Source: Paraspadella gotoi (Eukaryota > Chaetognatha). Taken from it: DNA of 64,000 nt. The first letter of the stretch is position 1. Each line of letters starts with the position of its first letter. Below are positions 55,301-63,367 of the stretch, one piece after another. The position numbers and the translations under genes are program-made. Below the pieces are notes generated by a model. That model was not told the DNA's origin. It made no database searches and was given only the letters and a program-made list of their open reading frames with translations. The stretch covers positions 16,842,606 through 16,906,605 of the forward strand of contig CM119267.1 of the NCBI GenBank assembly GCA_051294375.1, given 5' to 3'.

Positions 55301-58300
55301 TTTCTAACCGAACGTGGAATGGTTAAAATAAATAAAACCGAAGGTACTTGGATTTAAAGTGGGGGGGAGGGAAGAAGCATGCGCAACCAGGAAATCTACC
55401 TCATTTTAAACGATTCGAATCAATATCAAAATCCGTCACCATGAAAAAGAAAATTTACAATCCCCAACAATCATTGACAGTCAGGAAATACTCACGATGG
55501 GGTTCAGAGGGATCGGTCGGCGCAATGACCGCTTCGGTCGACGACGTCGAAAAGGCGGGGAGGTCGCTAGAACATCTCTCGGCACCCTCGATGTTATTAT
55601 TCAAACTTAGTTTTCCCATTTCACTGTTGGTTTTTATTTTCCCATTAACGGTTGTAATCGAGGATTGTTGAGGGGGGTGGGAAGAGGAAGAGGAAGAGGA
55701 AGAGTTGGTGGATTGGGTCGTCGTTGCAGTCGTCGCCGGTTGACCTGGAGAGTCCAAAGGTCAAAGTTCAGAGTTCAAGGAGAGGAAGCGCGTTGATGAC
55801 GATGGACGCTTTAAGTAGAAGAGATCCGATCTCGGAGTTTTTTTTTTCTTTTCGATATTCACCTCCCGCGCCCCAAGAGTCACACATATTTCTTTTTCGC
55901 TCGAGCGAAGAGTCAATTTTACATTCATCACTTAGCCACCAAAGGGGCACTCAATCGGGCCCCAAATTATCACTTAATTTTTTTTAATTTTTTTTTTTTT
56001 TTTTTTGTTTTTAATTTTTTTTTTAGTGAAGACGAAAGAGAGAGAGAAGGAGGCAGAGAAGAAGGATCAAACGTGGTCGATAGTAGGTTAGCAAGTAGAC
56101 TCTTAAATTAAACTAACTGGGTGAGGTCTATTAATATTTTTATAATTTATGTAAATTAGCAAGCAACAAGGGGTTTTGAGGCGGTCGAGTTGACTCATCG
56201 GCGTTGACCCCCTCCAATATTTCCTTTAGATGCTACTTGAGGGCCATCGAGGAATGGGGGCCTGAGAAACAAAGAGAGGGGAGAGAAAAGAAGCTCAGAA
56301 ATCGTTGATTTTACCGAGATCACTGAGAAAAATTCCTTGACAAGGCCTATGAAGTAATTTTTCAAAGTGACTCCCTCGATTGGATTCCCTGTTCAGAATA
56401 GAATTTCTCCCAGAAACATATTCAAGAAGCTTAATCTCAAGGAAGAGAGGAAAAATGAGAAAATATTAACTAATCTACAAAATTATTAGAATCACGGATA
56501 CGATTTGAACGGGAAACACAAAAGCGAACATAACGCATTTTCCCAATGACGGTTAATTACGAGAGCTCCCAGAAATATCATACATTTATGAAAGTTCCTG
56601 ATACCTGCAAAGTTTCTTGTAACAAATTTAGTGGAGAAAACGAATATCAGAATAAAAAATTTCCCTGGATGCTCATTATGGATTTTCCACGCCAGTTTTT
56701 GCGTCGAACCACTTCCGGTTTTAAAAATTTAGGATTTTTGGAAACAAATAAGCTGTTATTCAGCCAGCATACTTTAATTAATCAAAATAAAGTTACCAAT
56801 AACCTTAATATTACATTTTTTGTTTTGGTTTATAAATAAGGCTATAAAAATATTATTACAAAAGGCTTCAAGTTAAAAATTCATATTTTTTAAAGCCAAA
56901 TTAGCCCTGACCGAAACACTCCACTAATTTTAATAAAAATTTACTATCTGGTTAAACAGATAGAACCGTCTAAGGGATTTTAAATCTTTAATCTTTAAAC
57001 CAAGATATTGGCCTTTAAAAAGTTTACAGAGTGATGCAAAAAGAAAGTAGCAAATTAGATGGAAGGCGACTTGGCCTTAGCAGCTAGCAAGCCTCTCACT
57101 CAACCCAAACCCTAAACCGGGCCCTAAGCAAAACCTTAATCTTAATCAATTTCCCTGGCTTGGGATATCTAATAGGGCGTTTAAAAATAACAAAATATAA
57201 CAAATCGAATAAGGTACATAGCTATTTTAGTGTAATCAAGTCTGTAGAATTCGATGTTGATAATCATTTTTTTGTATAGTTTCATCTTCTTTGTCGATAA
57301 TGGCGATTTTTGCAGCACATAAGGTACTATTCAAATGCAACAAACGTTGTAGAGTATAAGAAACTTATATTATTAAAATTTTATAAAAACTATATTTAGC
57401 TTACATAATATGAAAATAAAAACCCATATAAATATTTCAGTAAGTTTATTTATAAATTTTATATTTTATTAACTGTTTGTTAGCTACAATTATTAATAAA
57501 TAATACTAAAAAATAAGCTAAAGTGAAAAAATTAAAATTTAAAAATTTTAAAACCTGATTAAGTTGGTTAAAAATGTTAAGAACTATTTTTTTTTATGTA
57601 ATTTTTTAATTTTTGGCTTAAAATTATAGTTTTTTAAAATTTTGACTAACTTAATGACATAATTTTGGAATAAAAATTATATTTTCTTATATCAACTTTT
57701 TGTAAGGAATACAAATCCATCAATAAAATTTTTAAATTATTATTTTTCAACTTAATTTTTACTCATAATTATTAATAAATATAATTAACCATCTTTTTAT
57801 AAAATGTAAAATATAAAAATAAACTTACCATAATATTTTTATGTCTTTATTTTTATATTTCAAAAGCTCATGTAAATTTTATAATATTTTAATAATTTTA
57901 TTTATCATAACTTGTTTTTCTTTTTATGACAATTTTATATACATTAAAAATCGTCATTTTCGACAAGAAAGATAAAATAATACAAAAAAATGGTCATCAC
58001 CATCAAATTCTACAGAATAGCTATATACCTTATTCGATTTGTTATATTTTGTTATTTTTAAACGCCCTAATATCTAATCTAACCCTAGCCTTAACCCTAA
58101 CGTGGGCTTCCTGTCTCACGCCAAGTCTGAATCTTAACCCCAGCAGCCTCTCCCCTATCCTTAACCTAACCCGCTCAACCTTAACCCCTAACCGGTCCCT
58201 GATCCAAACCCTAACCAGTTTCCCTGGCTGGTGATATCTGCAGAGAGCCACTTCCTTAGCCCTAACACTAACCGAGGCCTCCTGTTTTATATCAGGCCAG

Positions 58301-61300
58301 AACCCTAACCCTGTATCTCTCCAGAGCCTCTCCACCAACCCTCACCTCAACCTGATGTTCACCTCTGAGCCTCAACTCTAACCCTAATATCTGTCATGCA
58401 AGCCTCTCCCTCAACACCAACCCTAACTCAGGCATCCCTGCCTCTCCTTAATTTCCTTCAATACCTTCCCTAACCCTAACCCAAGCTTCCTGTCTTTTTC
58501 TGAGCCAGTCCAAATTGCAAAATCGCAATACTTAATCATGGCAACCTGGCCAAATAATAATTTTGCTGTTAGCTCTATCTGTGCCATTAAGGTTGAGTAC
58601 CTTAATGTTAATTTTAAGTTAGGGGTAGGGCAAGGCTTGGTTATAGACAGGAGGCCTGAATAAGGGTTAAGGTTGGGAAAGGTACTGGCTAAGGATGTTA
58701 GGGATTAAGGCTTAGCCTTGTTAATGGCTATGAGGCTGGGTTAATATCTGTCATGCAAGCCTCTCCCTCAACCCTAACCCAAGCTTCCTGTCATTTTCTG
58801 AGCCTGTCCAAATTGCAAAATTGCAATACTTAATCAGGCTTGTACGAGGGACATTAAGATTAGGGTTGAGGCATGTTCGGGTTCTAATTTGGTGTGAAAT
58901 AAGAGGTCCGTGTTAAGATTAAGGTTATCAAAGAAGCTTGCTGGAGAAGTCATGAGCTGAGAAGACTGGTTAAGATTAAAGATTAAGGTACTTATTATGA
59001 TCTGGTTTAAGGTTAAGGTTGAGTGGGAAGCTTGCTAGCCACAAAGGCTAAGTCGCCTTCTATCTAATTCGCTACTTTTTTTGGCATCATTTGGCAAACC
59101 TTTAAAGGCCAATATCTTGGATTAAGGTTTAAATATTTAAAATCTTTTAGAGAGATCTATTTGTATAACCAAATCATACTTTCTTATAAAATCTTATTAG
59201 AATTTGTAGAAAAATTTGGTCAGGGACAATTTGGCTTAAGGGGACCAAGTGAACAGGGGGGGTAAAAAGCTGAAACATAACGTTTGACCCTTTAACTTAA
59301 GCTGGTTCTAACCATATATTTTTTTCTTCTATAATCATTTGGGAAAGTAGTTAAAAAATTCGATGAAATCAGCGAGCTTAATTTTCTTTAAAAAATCGGT
59401 AAGAAGAAAATCTTTTTCAAGTTTAAAATTTTTTTTTTAAAAAAGAGTAAGATCTAATTTTAAAAAGGTTTTCAGCTTTTATCACAAAAATTTATAAGAA
59501 AAAAAAACTAGGAATGAATCAAAATTTAAGATATCGACTGATTTTATTTAAACTTTCTTTTCAAATGATTCTGTTAATTGGATGAAAATAAAATCTTTGA
59601 AGTAATATAAATATAAAAAGAAGAGAAAGATTCTGTACTTTTGCTAAATTTTTAATTGTTATAATTAGGAATCAATATAGTTTAATAATACATTTAAGAG
59701 ATGAATATGAATATTAATTAATAATTATTACCGTTTTGTTTCTGTAAGAATAGAATTTAGGTTTGATTTGTCTGCTTTTAAGAAAATATAAAAATAAAGA
59801 AATATTAGTCTTGTAAAGCCTTTGTTCAATGAGGCTTAAACCTAAAATTGTAGCTTTGTACAGTAAATAAAAAAAATTGGAATTTAGTGAAAAATATTTT
59901 CTATTGCAAAAATAAAATAATGGATTATATAAATATTTAGGTAAGGTCAACTAAATTGTTTTTTCATAATTATTAAATTTTTGTTTCCGCTACAATAAGA
60001 GATAGGAATTTTTTTTGCCACTTTCGCGTGCAAAGAAAAATTAATGACTATCACCATTCAAATTCCTTTGATGATAGACCCTTAAGCTTATGATATCATT
60101 TTTATCACTGGGTCCCCTTAAAAAAACTAATAATTTTTTATTTGAAGTCTTTCGTAATCATAATTTTGTAACCTTATTTATAAATCACACGGAAGTGGTT
60201 CAACGCAAAAACTGGCGTGGAAAATCCATAAAGAGCATTCAGGGCAATTTTTTATTGTGATATTCGTTTTCTCCACTAAATTTGGAACAAGAAACTTTGC
60301 AGGTATCAGGAACTTTCAAAAATGCATGGTATATCTGGGAGCTCTATAAAAATAATTACGCTAAAAAAATTAAATTGAATTGAATTCTGACATTTTATTC
60401 AGGTCGTAACGTAACTATAAATTTTGTTTAAATATTCCAAATTTAGCCGTCATTCCGAGAAATAAGGAAGTGAGTTACAACCAAAACAAGAAAAATTGAA
60501 ATTTTTAAAACAAAAAGCTAAAATTTGGGCAGAAGCAAAATTAAAACACTACTCACCGTTCTGGGTGGGAACGGTTCCCATTTTTGAGGGGGGAGCGCCG
60601 AGAGCTCGGGGAGTAAACGAGGGGGCGTCAAAATTTAGTTTAGAGCCCACGGCCAAAACTGGCGTCATCCCGGAAGGTGACCCGATGTCGGGGGAGGACG
60701 GAGCTGCAGAAAAAGGGGGAAAAAAATTTGTTTGTTTTGATAAAACGTAAACAAAACATTCAATAACTGGCCAGACTCAATTTTAAGCACATCGATGATG
60801 AGAAGCTGTATATAAATTTTCAGCTTCATACACCCAAATTTAATCATAAAAAAGGCGATCTATAATTTGGAACGCCGACGACAACGACGACGCCACTTAT
60901 GCGCAAAAGCGTTACAATATCGTCGCAAACGCTTAGCGATTGCGACGATAAAAATTATAACCAAGCCAGAAGCAATAATTAATCGTCAAAAAGAGAAAAA
61001 TAGATAGTGGTTACCTTGTGAAGGGATAGGCACAGTGGTCGGCGTTGCGGGCATAGGGGCCACGACGGCGACAGGAGTGGGAGAGACGCCGTGGGGAAAG
61101 GCGTGGGCGGCGTGGGGAGAATTGATTGATGACGAGGGAACGTTGACGACGTGCTGCGCTCCGTTAGAGAGGAACGAGATCACCGTCGTCCCGGGAGGGG
61201 GCGGCCCTGTAGAAGGAAAAGACAACGTTTCAAATATGCCGTTTAATCGAACCTGTTTGAGCTTTTTAAGTGAATTAAGTCTTTCAATTAAATTCTCACC

Positions 61301-63120
61301 CGGCGTGAACGCAATTGGGTGAGGGTGAGGATGAGGATGATGGTGATGATGATGATGGTGATGACCCATAATTGTCTGCTGCGGAGTGGTGGGTTGAATA
61401 ATTTGTGGGTGGTTCATCACATTGGGAGCGGATGTGACAGTCACGAAGGTTGGCCCGGGAGGTATCACGCCCCCGTGCGCGTGTGTCGCGGCGATGTGCA
61501 GCTGGGTTATGGGGTTTGGATGCGGCTGCGGCTGCGGCTGAGCGGGAGTCGGCACTGCGCTTTCGAGGGGGACTTGCGGCTGCTGATTGGCTGCGGGTGG
61601 AGGGGAGGCGAGCGGAGAGGCGACCACATGGTGCGGAATCGAGGGAGCGCCTGGAAAAGCGAAAATCATATTTTATAAATATATATATATATATATTATC
61701 TAAAACGAATTAGAGAGAGCGTATCCAATGCGTTTACTAACCAGAATTTTGAGGAAGGGGTCCTGAGGCCGGCATCATTGGAACTACCACCGCTTGTACG
61801 GGAGAAGACCCCGAAGAGGCTGCGACCTGCGGGGTGGGAGCGGTGAGGGGCACCGGGGCCGGCTAAGAGAAAGAAATGTCAACGAGGTGACGTTATTAGG
61901 ATAAAATACTTGGAAATAACTAAATTCTAAGGAGTTTCAGCGCGCACTTACCACGTTGGCGTCGTGCTTGGCCCCGACCGACCCTTCACCATCGACCCTT
62001 TCGGTAGGCGCTTGAATGATGGGCCAGATGGTGGGATTGACCTTCGTCCGAACGGCGACTCCGTCAGAACGGACTTCGAGAATCGAAGACTCGCGGAGAG
62101 CGTCCACGATGATCCCGACGTCTTGAGTCATTGACTGAGAAAGAAAAGAGTTTTGTTTATTACCTTTTATCGCAAAACTCATTATTGATTATCGATTTTT
62201 ATAAAATTTTATTTCCCGGTTCTTTTTAATGATAATAATAAAAGTTATTTATTTAGATTGTATTTATTAATATTTCGCCTTATACTTTATAAACATTCTA
62301 CCTCATCAATAAAAATTCTGCTTAATGTTTCAAACAAAAGCAGGAAAACTATACATAGGAGATTATGGATGTTCATTTTTATGATTAAAACGAAAGTTCA
62401 AGACCGAACCCAACTATGTAAATTGTAAAAGGTAAACGAATGATCGACTGTTCTTTTGTGCATAATCACTGCCACTGCCACTAGGTTGCTCAGGCGAATT
62501 TCGGCTAGGCGATGAAACAATGTCATCGAATGAGTGTCGATGACGCATCCATCGGTTGCGAAATATTAGGGCAACTCGTTTTTCTGTGCAGCCTGGCAAA
62601 CGCTTACCCATCAATCGAAATTACACGAAACTAGTATAAAGGAAAAACTCACCTGAACTCGAGGGAATCCGGCGAGAAATGAGATGGAAATAAAGCCCCC
62701 GGCGTCCATAGAACGGCGAAGAAAGGTGTCTTTCACCAGATTTTCCGCCGAGAAATAATACTCGATTTGCTTCCGCACCATGTCCTTGATTTGCTCTGAA
62801 TATAATTAGGACAAAATAAATTAAGGGTATACTCCGCATTTATTGATTCAATTTTTTTTTTTTTAATTTGCCTTCGGGTAGTTTCACGTAAATGTAGGGA
62901 TAAAAGGTCGTGGCGCCGGGTTCGTTGGCGCCAACAGGGTCGACGGCCGGGGCGCCCGACGGTACGACCGACGACGCCGTCGAGGGCGTAGAAGGCACGA
63001 CGGCGACGACTGAGGTGGACGGCGCCACGGGAGCGACTGTCGGTGCCGGCTCGACATTCATCGGCGCCTTAATAGGAAGCGGTGTCGGTGCCTCCAAAGG
63101 AACGCCAGCCGAGGATGAGA
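51960..63120 (-). CDS. LARP1: LARP1, La-related protein 1 (5' end not resolved)
   Basis: RNA-binding regulator of 5'TOP mRNA stability and translation, cytoplasmic and under mTORC1 in studied animals (family knowledge). I joined 17 exons by splice sites and phase: 63120-62872, 62795-62653, 62134-61952, 61862-61742, 61650-61300, 61206-61015, 60703-60557, 55744-55496, 55303-55081, 55005-54819, 54723-54490, 54326-54071, 53978-53817, 53730-53493, 53320-53235, 53163-53036, 52460-52386. Together they give 3,224 nt: a 2-nt partial codon, 1,073 residues and a stop. Numbering residues from the first complete visible codon: Pro/Ala/Val-rich start (1-75), La motif [16 protein letters not shown] plus the rest of the La module (83-170), Pro- and His-rich linker, PAM2 (433-444), acidic LARP1 block [39 protein letters not shown] and HVGWVMDS, and DM15 (about 868-1049). 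The first visible exon starts in phase 1, so either an upstream exon is missing or translation starts at the ATG at 63061-63059. Identity is very secure; the 5' end is not. Confidence 0.95.
51974..51979 (-). terminator. Probable poly(A) signal ATTAAA of LARP1
   Basis: ATTAAA on the minus strand about 410 nt after the LARP1 stop codon, the first recognised hexamer I found in the 3' flank. An A/T-rich tract follows. Confidence 0.4.
52386..52460 (-). CDS. LARP1: LARP1 exon 17: terminal exon with Pro tract
   Basis: Acceptor TTTCTCGCAG followed in phase 0 by [16 protein letters not shown], seven Pro, Gln and TAG. The Pro run comes from a short (CCG)n tract. It lies 575 bp downstream of exon 16. 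Placed by acceptor quality, phase match and an immediate in-frame stop rather than by homology. Confidence 0.7.
   Translation of the reverse strand, partial: TVAVDVYSQTASSASVPPPPPPPQ
53036..53163 (-). CDS. LARP1: LARP1 exon 16: last DM15 repeat
   Basis: Phase 1 to 0. [20 protein letters not shown] and [17 protein letters not shown] close DM15. The donor GAT|GTAAGC is strong. If it is not used, translation runs on for VSAANFLTT and stops at TGA 53008-53006, so two C-termini are possible. Confidence 0.95.
53235..53320 (-). CDS. LARP1: LARP1 exon 15: DM15 middle repeat
   Basis: Phase 2 to 1 (86 nt). [20 protein letters not shown] and ETVRDLNH match DM15 (YYSYGLEK.(F/W)R.D.FKDFQEET). Acceptor TTATCAG, donor GTAGGT. 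Confidence 0.95.
53493..53730 (-). CDS. LARP1: LARP1 exon 14: DM15 helices with a 24-residue insertion
   Basis: Phase 1 to 2. [20 protein letters not shown] then [14 protein letters not shown] is standard DM15. Next come 24 residues (V946-C969, encoded at 53,519-53,590) that have no counterpart in the human or fly protein as I recall them, and then RYGLECLFR resumes the family sequence. The insert has no stop and no usable GT...AG pair that would remove it. Confidence 0.93.
53817..53978 (-). CDS. LARP1: LARP1 exon 13: start of DM15
   Basis: Fifty-four codons, phase 1 to 1. [20 protein letters not shown] and [12 protein letters not shown] are the opening of the DM15 cap-binding region. Acceptor GTTTCAG, donor GTTCGT (non-consensus after GT). 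Confidence 0.95.
54071..54326 (-). CDS. LARP1: LARP1 exon 12: RFFPVVK / KTRH / HVGWVMDS block
   Basis: Phase 0 to 1. [29 protein letters not shown] and VMDS match the conserved pre-DM15 block (R-F-(Y/F)-P-V-V-K ... KTRH ... [11 protein letters not shown]) of animal LARP1. Acceptor CTCTAAAG, donor GTAAGT. Confidence 0.94.
54490..54723 (-). CDS. LARP1: LARP1 exon 11: DLW continuation and Pro tract
   Basis: Seventy-eight codons, phase 0 to 0. Starts [10 protein letters not shown], which completes the family FYE.DLW block split by the intron; ends [16 protein letters not shown]. Acceptor TTCCCAG, donor GTAGTT. Confidence 0.92.
54819..55005 (-). CDS. LARP1: LARP1 exon 10: [20 protein letters not shown] block
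   Basis: Phase 2 to 0. [20 protein letters not shown] followed by [20 protein letters not shown] and NDGLLFYER. This is the strongly conserved LARP1 segment (S-D-Y-E-x-D-D-R...K-I-L-(I/V)-V-T-Q, D-R-T-G, INDGL.(F/Y)YE). Acceptor TTCATCAG, donor GTGAGG. Confidence 0.95.
55081..55303 (-). CDS. LARP1: LARP1 exon 9: conserved WTEV and acidic block
   Basis: Phase 1 to 2 (223 nt). [13 protein letters not shown] and [14 protein letters not shown] correspond to the conserved W-T-E-V and acidic segments between the La module and DM15 in animal LARP1. Acceptor CGGTTAG, donor GTGAGA. Confidence 0.93.
55496..55744 (-). CDS. LARP1: LARP1 exon 8: Ser/Thr-rich linker
   Basis: Eighty-three codons, phase 1 to 1. 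A Thr-rich start and a run of eight Ser precede [16 protein letters not shown] and end PTDPSEPH. Acceptor CTCCAG, donor GTGAGT. It follows the 4.8-kb intron that carries the foldback element. Confidence 0.9.
57094..59040. repeat. Degenerate CCCTAA / TTAGGG-type minisatellite in inverted halves
   Basis: 57,094-57,164 and 58,078-58,500 carry many CCCTAACCCTAAC-like cores separated by recurring segments such as GCTTCCTGTC and GCCTCTCCCTCAAC. 58,610-59,040 carries the reverse-complement form (GGTTAAGG, TTAGGG). A direct copy of ATATCTGTCATGCAAGCC occurs at about 58,389 and 58,744. This is the inner part of the foldback arms and not a telomere: units are spaced and degenerate. Confidence 0.7.
57173..58069. 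mobile_element. hAT-like non-autonomous element with perfect 8-bp target duplication
   Basis: Terminal inverted repeats begin TAGGGCGTTTAAAAATAACA, are identical for 44 bp, and continue with small changes to about 150 bp. The flanks carry the direct repeat ATATCTAA at 57,165-57,172 and 58,070-58,077. An 8-bp duplication and a (C/T)AGGG start are hAT-superfamily traits (established knowledge). The interior is AT-rich without a transposase frame. It sits inside the CCCTAA-type repeats of the foldback's left arm. Confidence 0.8.
59240..60117. mobile_element. TTAA-flanked (piggyBac-like) non-autonomous element nested in the foldback
   Basis: Flanked by TTAA at 59,236-59,239 and 60,118-60,121. 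Ends are GGGGACCAAGTGA and, inverted, GGGGACCCAGTGA (12 of 13 match). The other foldback arm keeps the uninterrupted site with a single TTAA at 56,890-56,893 (TTTTTTAAAGCCAAATT), which shows this is an insertion. TTAA duplication is typical of piggyBac. The interior is AT-rich with no transposase. Confidence 0.75.
60557..60703 (-). CDS. LARP1: LARP1 exon 7: PAM2 motif (PABP binding)
   Basis: Forty-nine codons, phase 1 to 1. Residues 433-445 read [13 protein letters not shown] and fit the PAM2 consensus (hydrophobic-Asn-x-x-Ala-x-x-Phe-x-Pro) at every anchor: Leu435, Asn436, Ala439, Phe442, Pro444. PAM2 peptides bind the MLLE domain of cytoplasmic poly(A)-binding protein (family knowledge). 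Acceptor TTCTGCAG, donor GTGAGT. Confidence 0.92.
61015..61206 (-). CDS. LARP1: LARP1 exon 6: linker
   Basis: Sixty-four codons, phase 1 to 1. Begins [16 protein letters not shown] and ends TTVPIPSQ; enriched in P, V, S, H. Acceptor TTCTACAG, donor GTAACC (weaker than its neighbours). Confidence 0.85.
61300..61650 (-). CDS. LARP1: LARP1 exon 5: Gln/Pro- and His-rich linker
   Basis: 117 codons, phase 1 to 1. Contains a Q-P alternating tract, and then nine consecutive His followed by alternating Pro-His encoded at about 61,325-61,365. Low-complexity, probably disordered. Acceptor TTTTCCAG, donor GTGAGA. Confidence 0.88.
61742..61862 (-). CDS. LARP1: LARP1 exon 4: Pro/Val/Ser-rich linker
   Basis: Phase 0 to 1 (121 nt). 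Low-complexity peptide [18 protein letters not shown], ending LPQNS. It is not conserved in sequence but is placed by splice sites (CTCTTAG acceptor, GTTAGT donor) and by continuity of frame. Confidence 0.85.
61952..62134 (-). CDS. LARP1: LARP1 exon 3: end of La module
   Basis: Sixty-one codons, phase 0 to 0. [20 protein letters not shown] and [12 protein letters not shown] match the second part of the LARP1 La module, where the family has a (T/Q)D...I..ALK.S..(L/V)E segment and a closing WP. Acceptor TTTCTCAG, donor GTAAGT. Confidence 0.93.
62653..62795 (-). CDS. LARP1: LARP1 exon 2: La motif
   Basis: Encodes [20 protein letters not shown], then [20 protein letters not shown] and [27 protein letters not shown] is the canonical La-motif signature of the LARP1 family. 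It is bounded by a good acceptor (ATATTCAG) and donor (CAG|GTGAGT), phase 1 to 0. Confidence 0.96.
62796..62871 (-). other. GC-AG intron of LARP1 (76 bp)
   Basis: Upstream exon ends GAAG and the intron begins GCAAAT, ending ATATTCAG. No GT donor nearby gives a phase-1 join. The GC donor keeps the frame and places LPEEQIKDMV directly before the La motif, as expected for the family. Confidence 0.75.
62872..63120 (-). CDS. LARP1: LARP1 exon 1 of those visible: Pro/Ala/Val-rich N-terminal segment
   Basis: Acceptor TATTCAG at 63121-63127. The exon encodes a low-complexity A/P/V/T/S-rich segment and ends [11 protein letters not shown], the stretch that precedes the La motif in LARP1 proteins. Its donor is GAAG|GCAAAT, a GC donor; using it gives phase 1 and joins the next exon in frame as LPEEQIKDMV. 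An in-frame ATG at 63061-63059 (MNVEPAPTV) could be the start codon if the transcript begins or is trans-spliced at the acceptor. Confidence 0.85.
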
Positions 63121-63367
63121 CTGAATAGAGAAAGTTGGGTGGCATGGAGAGGAAGAATAGGAGGGGAAAACGTGGGGGAGGGGGGAAATAGATTAATGGA
63201 TAGAACATTTGTATCGTAATCAACTACATAATCCGCGAAAGTTTAACTACCGACACTACCGAATCGGGTAATAAATAGCCAAAACATGTGACCAACCGCG
63301 AAAAGATTAATATTTAGCCGATTCTAAGTCTGAAACCGATTTTGTCGTCGAATTAAGCCTGCATAAC

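Larger units (their letters stand above)
56562..60345. mobile_element. Large palindromic (foldback) element in LARP1 intron 7
   Basis: The two ends are long inverted copies. 56,562-56,720 matches the reverse complement of 60,190-60,345 (AGAGCTCCCAGA, AAAGTTCCTGATACCTGC, TGGATTTTCCACGCCAG). 56,830-57,120 matches the reverse complement of 59,010-60,185 once a nested insertion is removed. The centre is near 58,570. Arms are about 0.9-1.1 kb without the nested insertions, and the left arm has about 110 extra bp near 56,720-56,830. I see no transposase. The exact ends and target duplication were not resolved. Confidence 0.8.
55745..60556 (-). other. LARP1 intron 7 (4.8 kb)
   Basis: Bounded by AACG|GTGAGT upstream and CTCCAG|GT downstream on the minus strand, phase 1. 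Besides the foldback and its nested elements, 55,760-56,560 holds A/T-rich DNA with a T run at 55,975-56,025 and nothing coding. Confidence 0.85.

Noticed and set aside
58078-59040. Chromosome-end telomere
   Set aside because: CCCTAA units are interrupted and inverted about a centre, and they lie inside a gene intron with unique coding sequence on both sides.
59714-59950. 78-residue minus-strand open frame inside the TTAA element as a transposase
   Set aside because: AT-rich, lacks recognisable catalytic motifs and is far too short.
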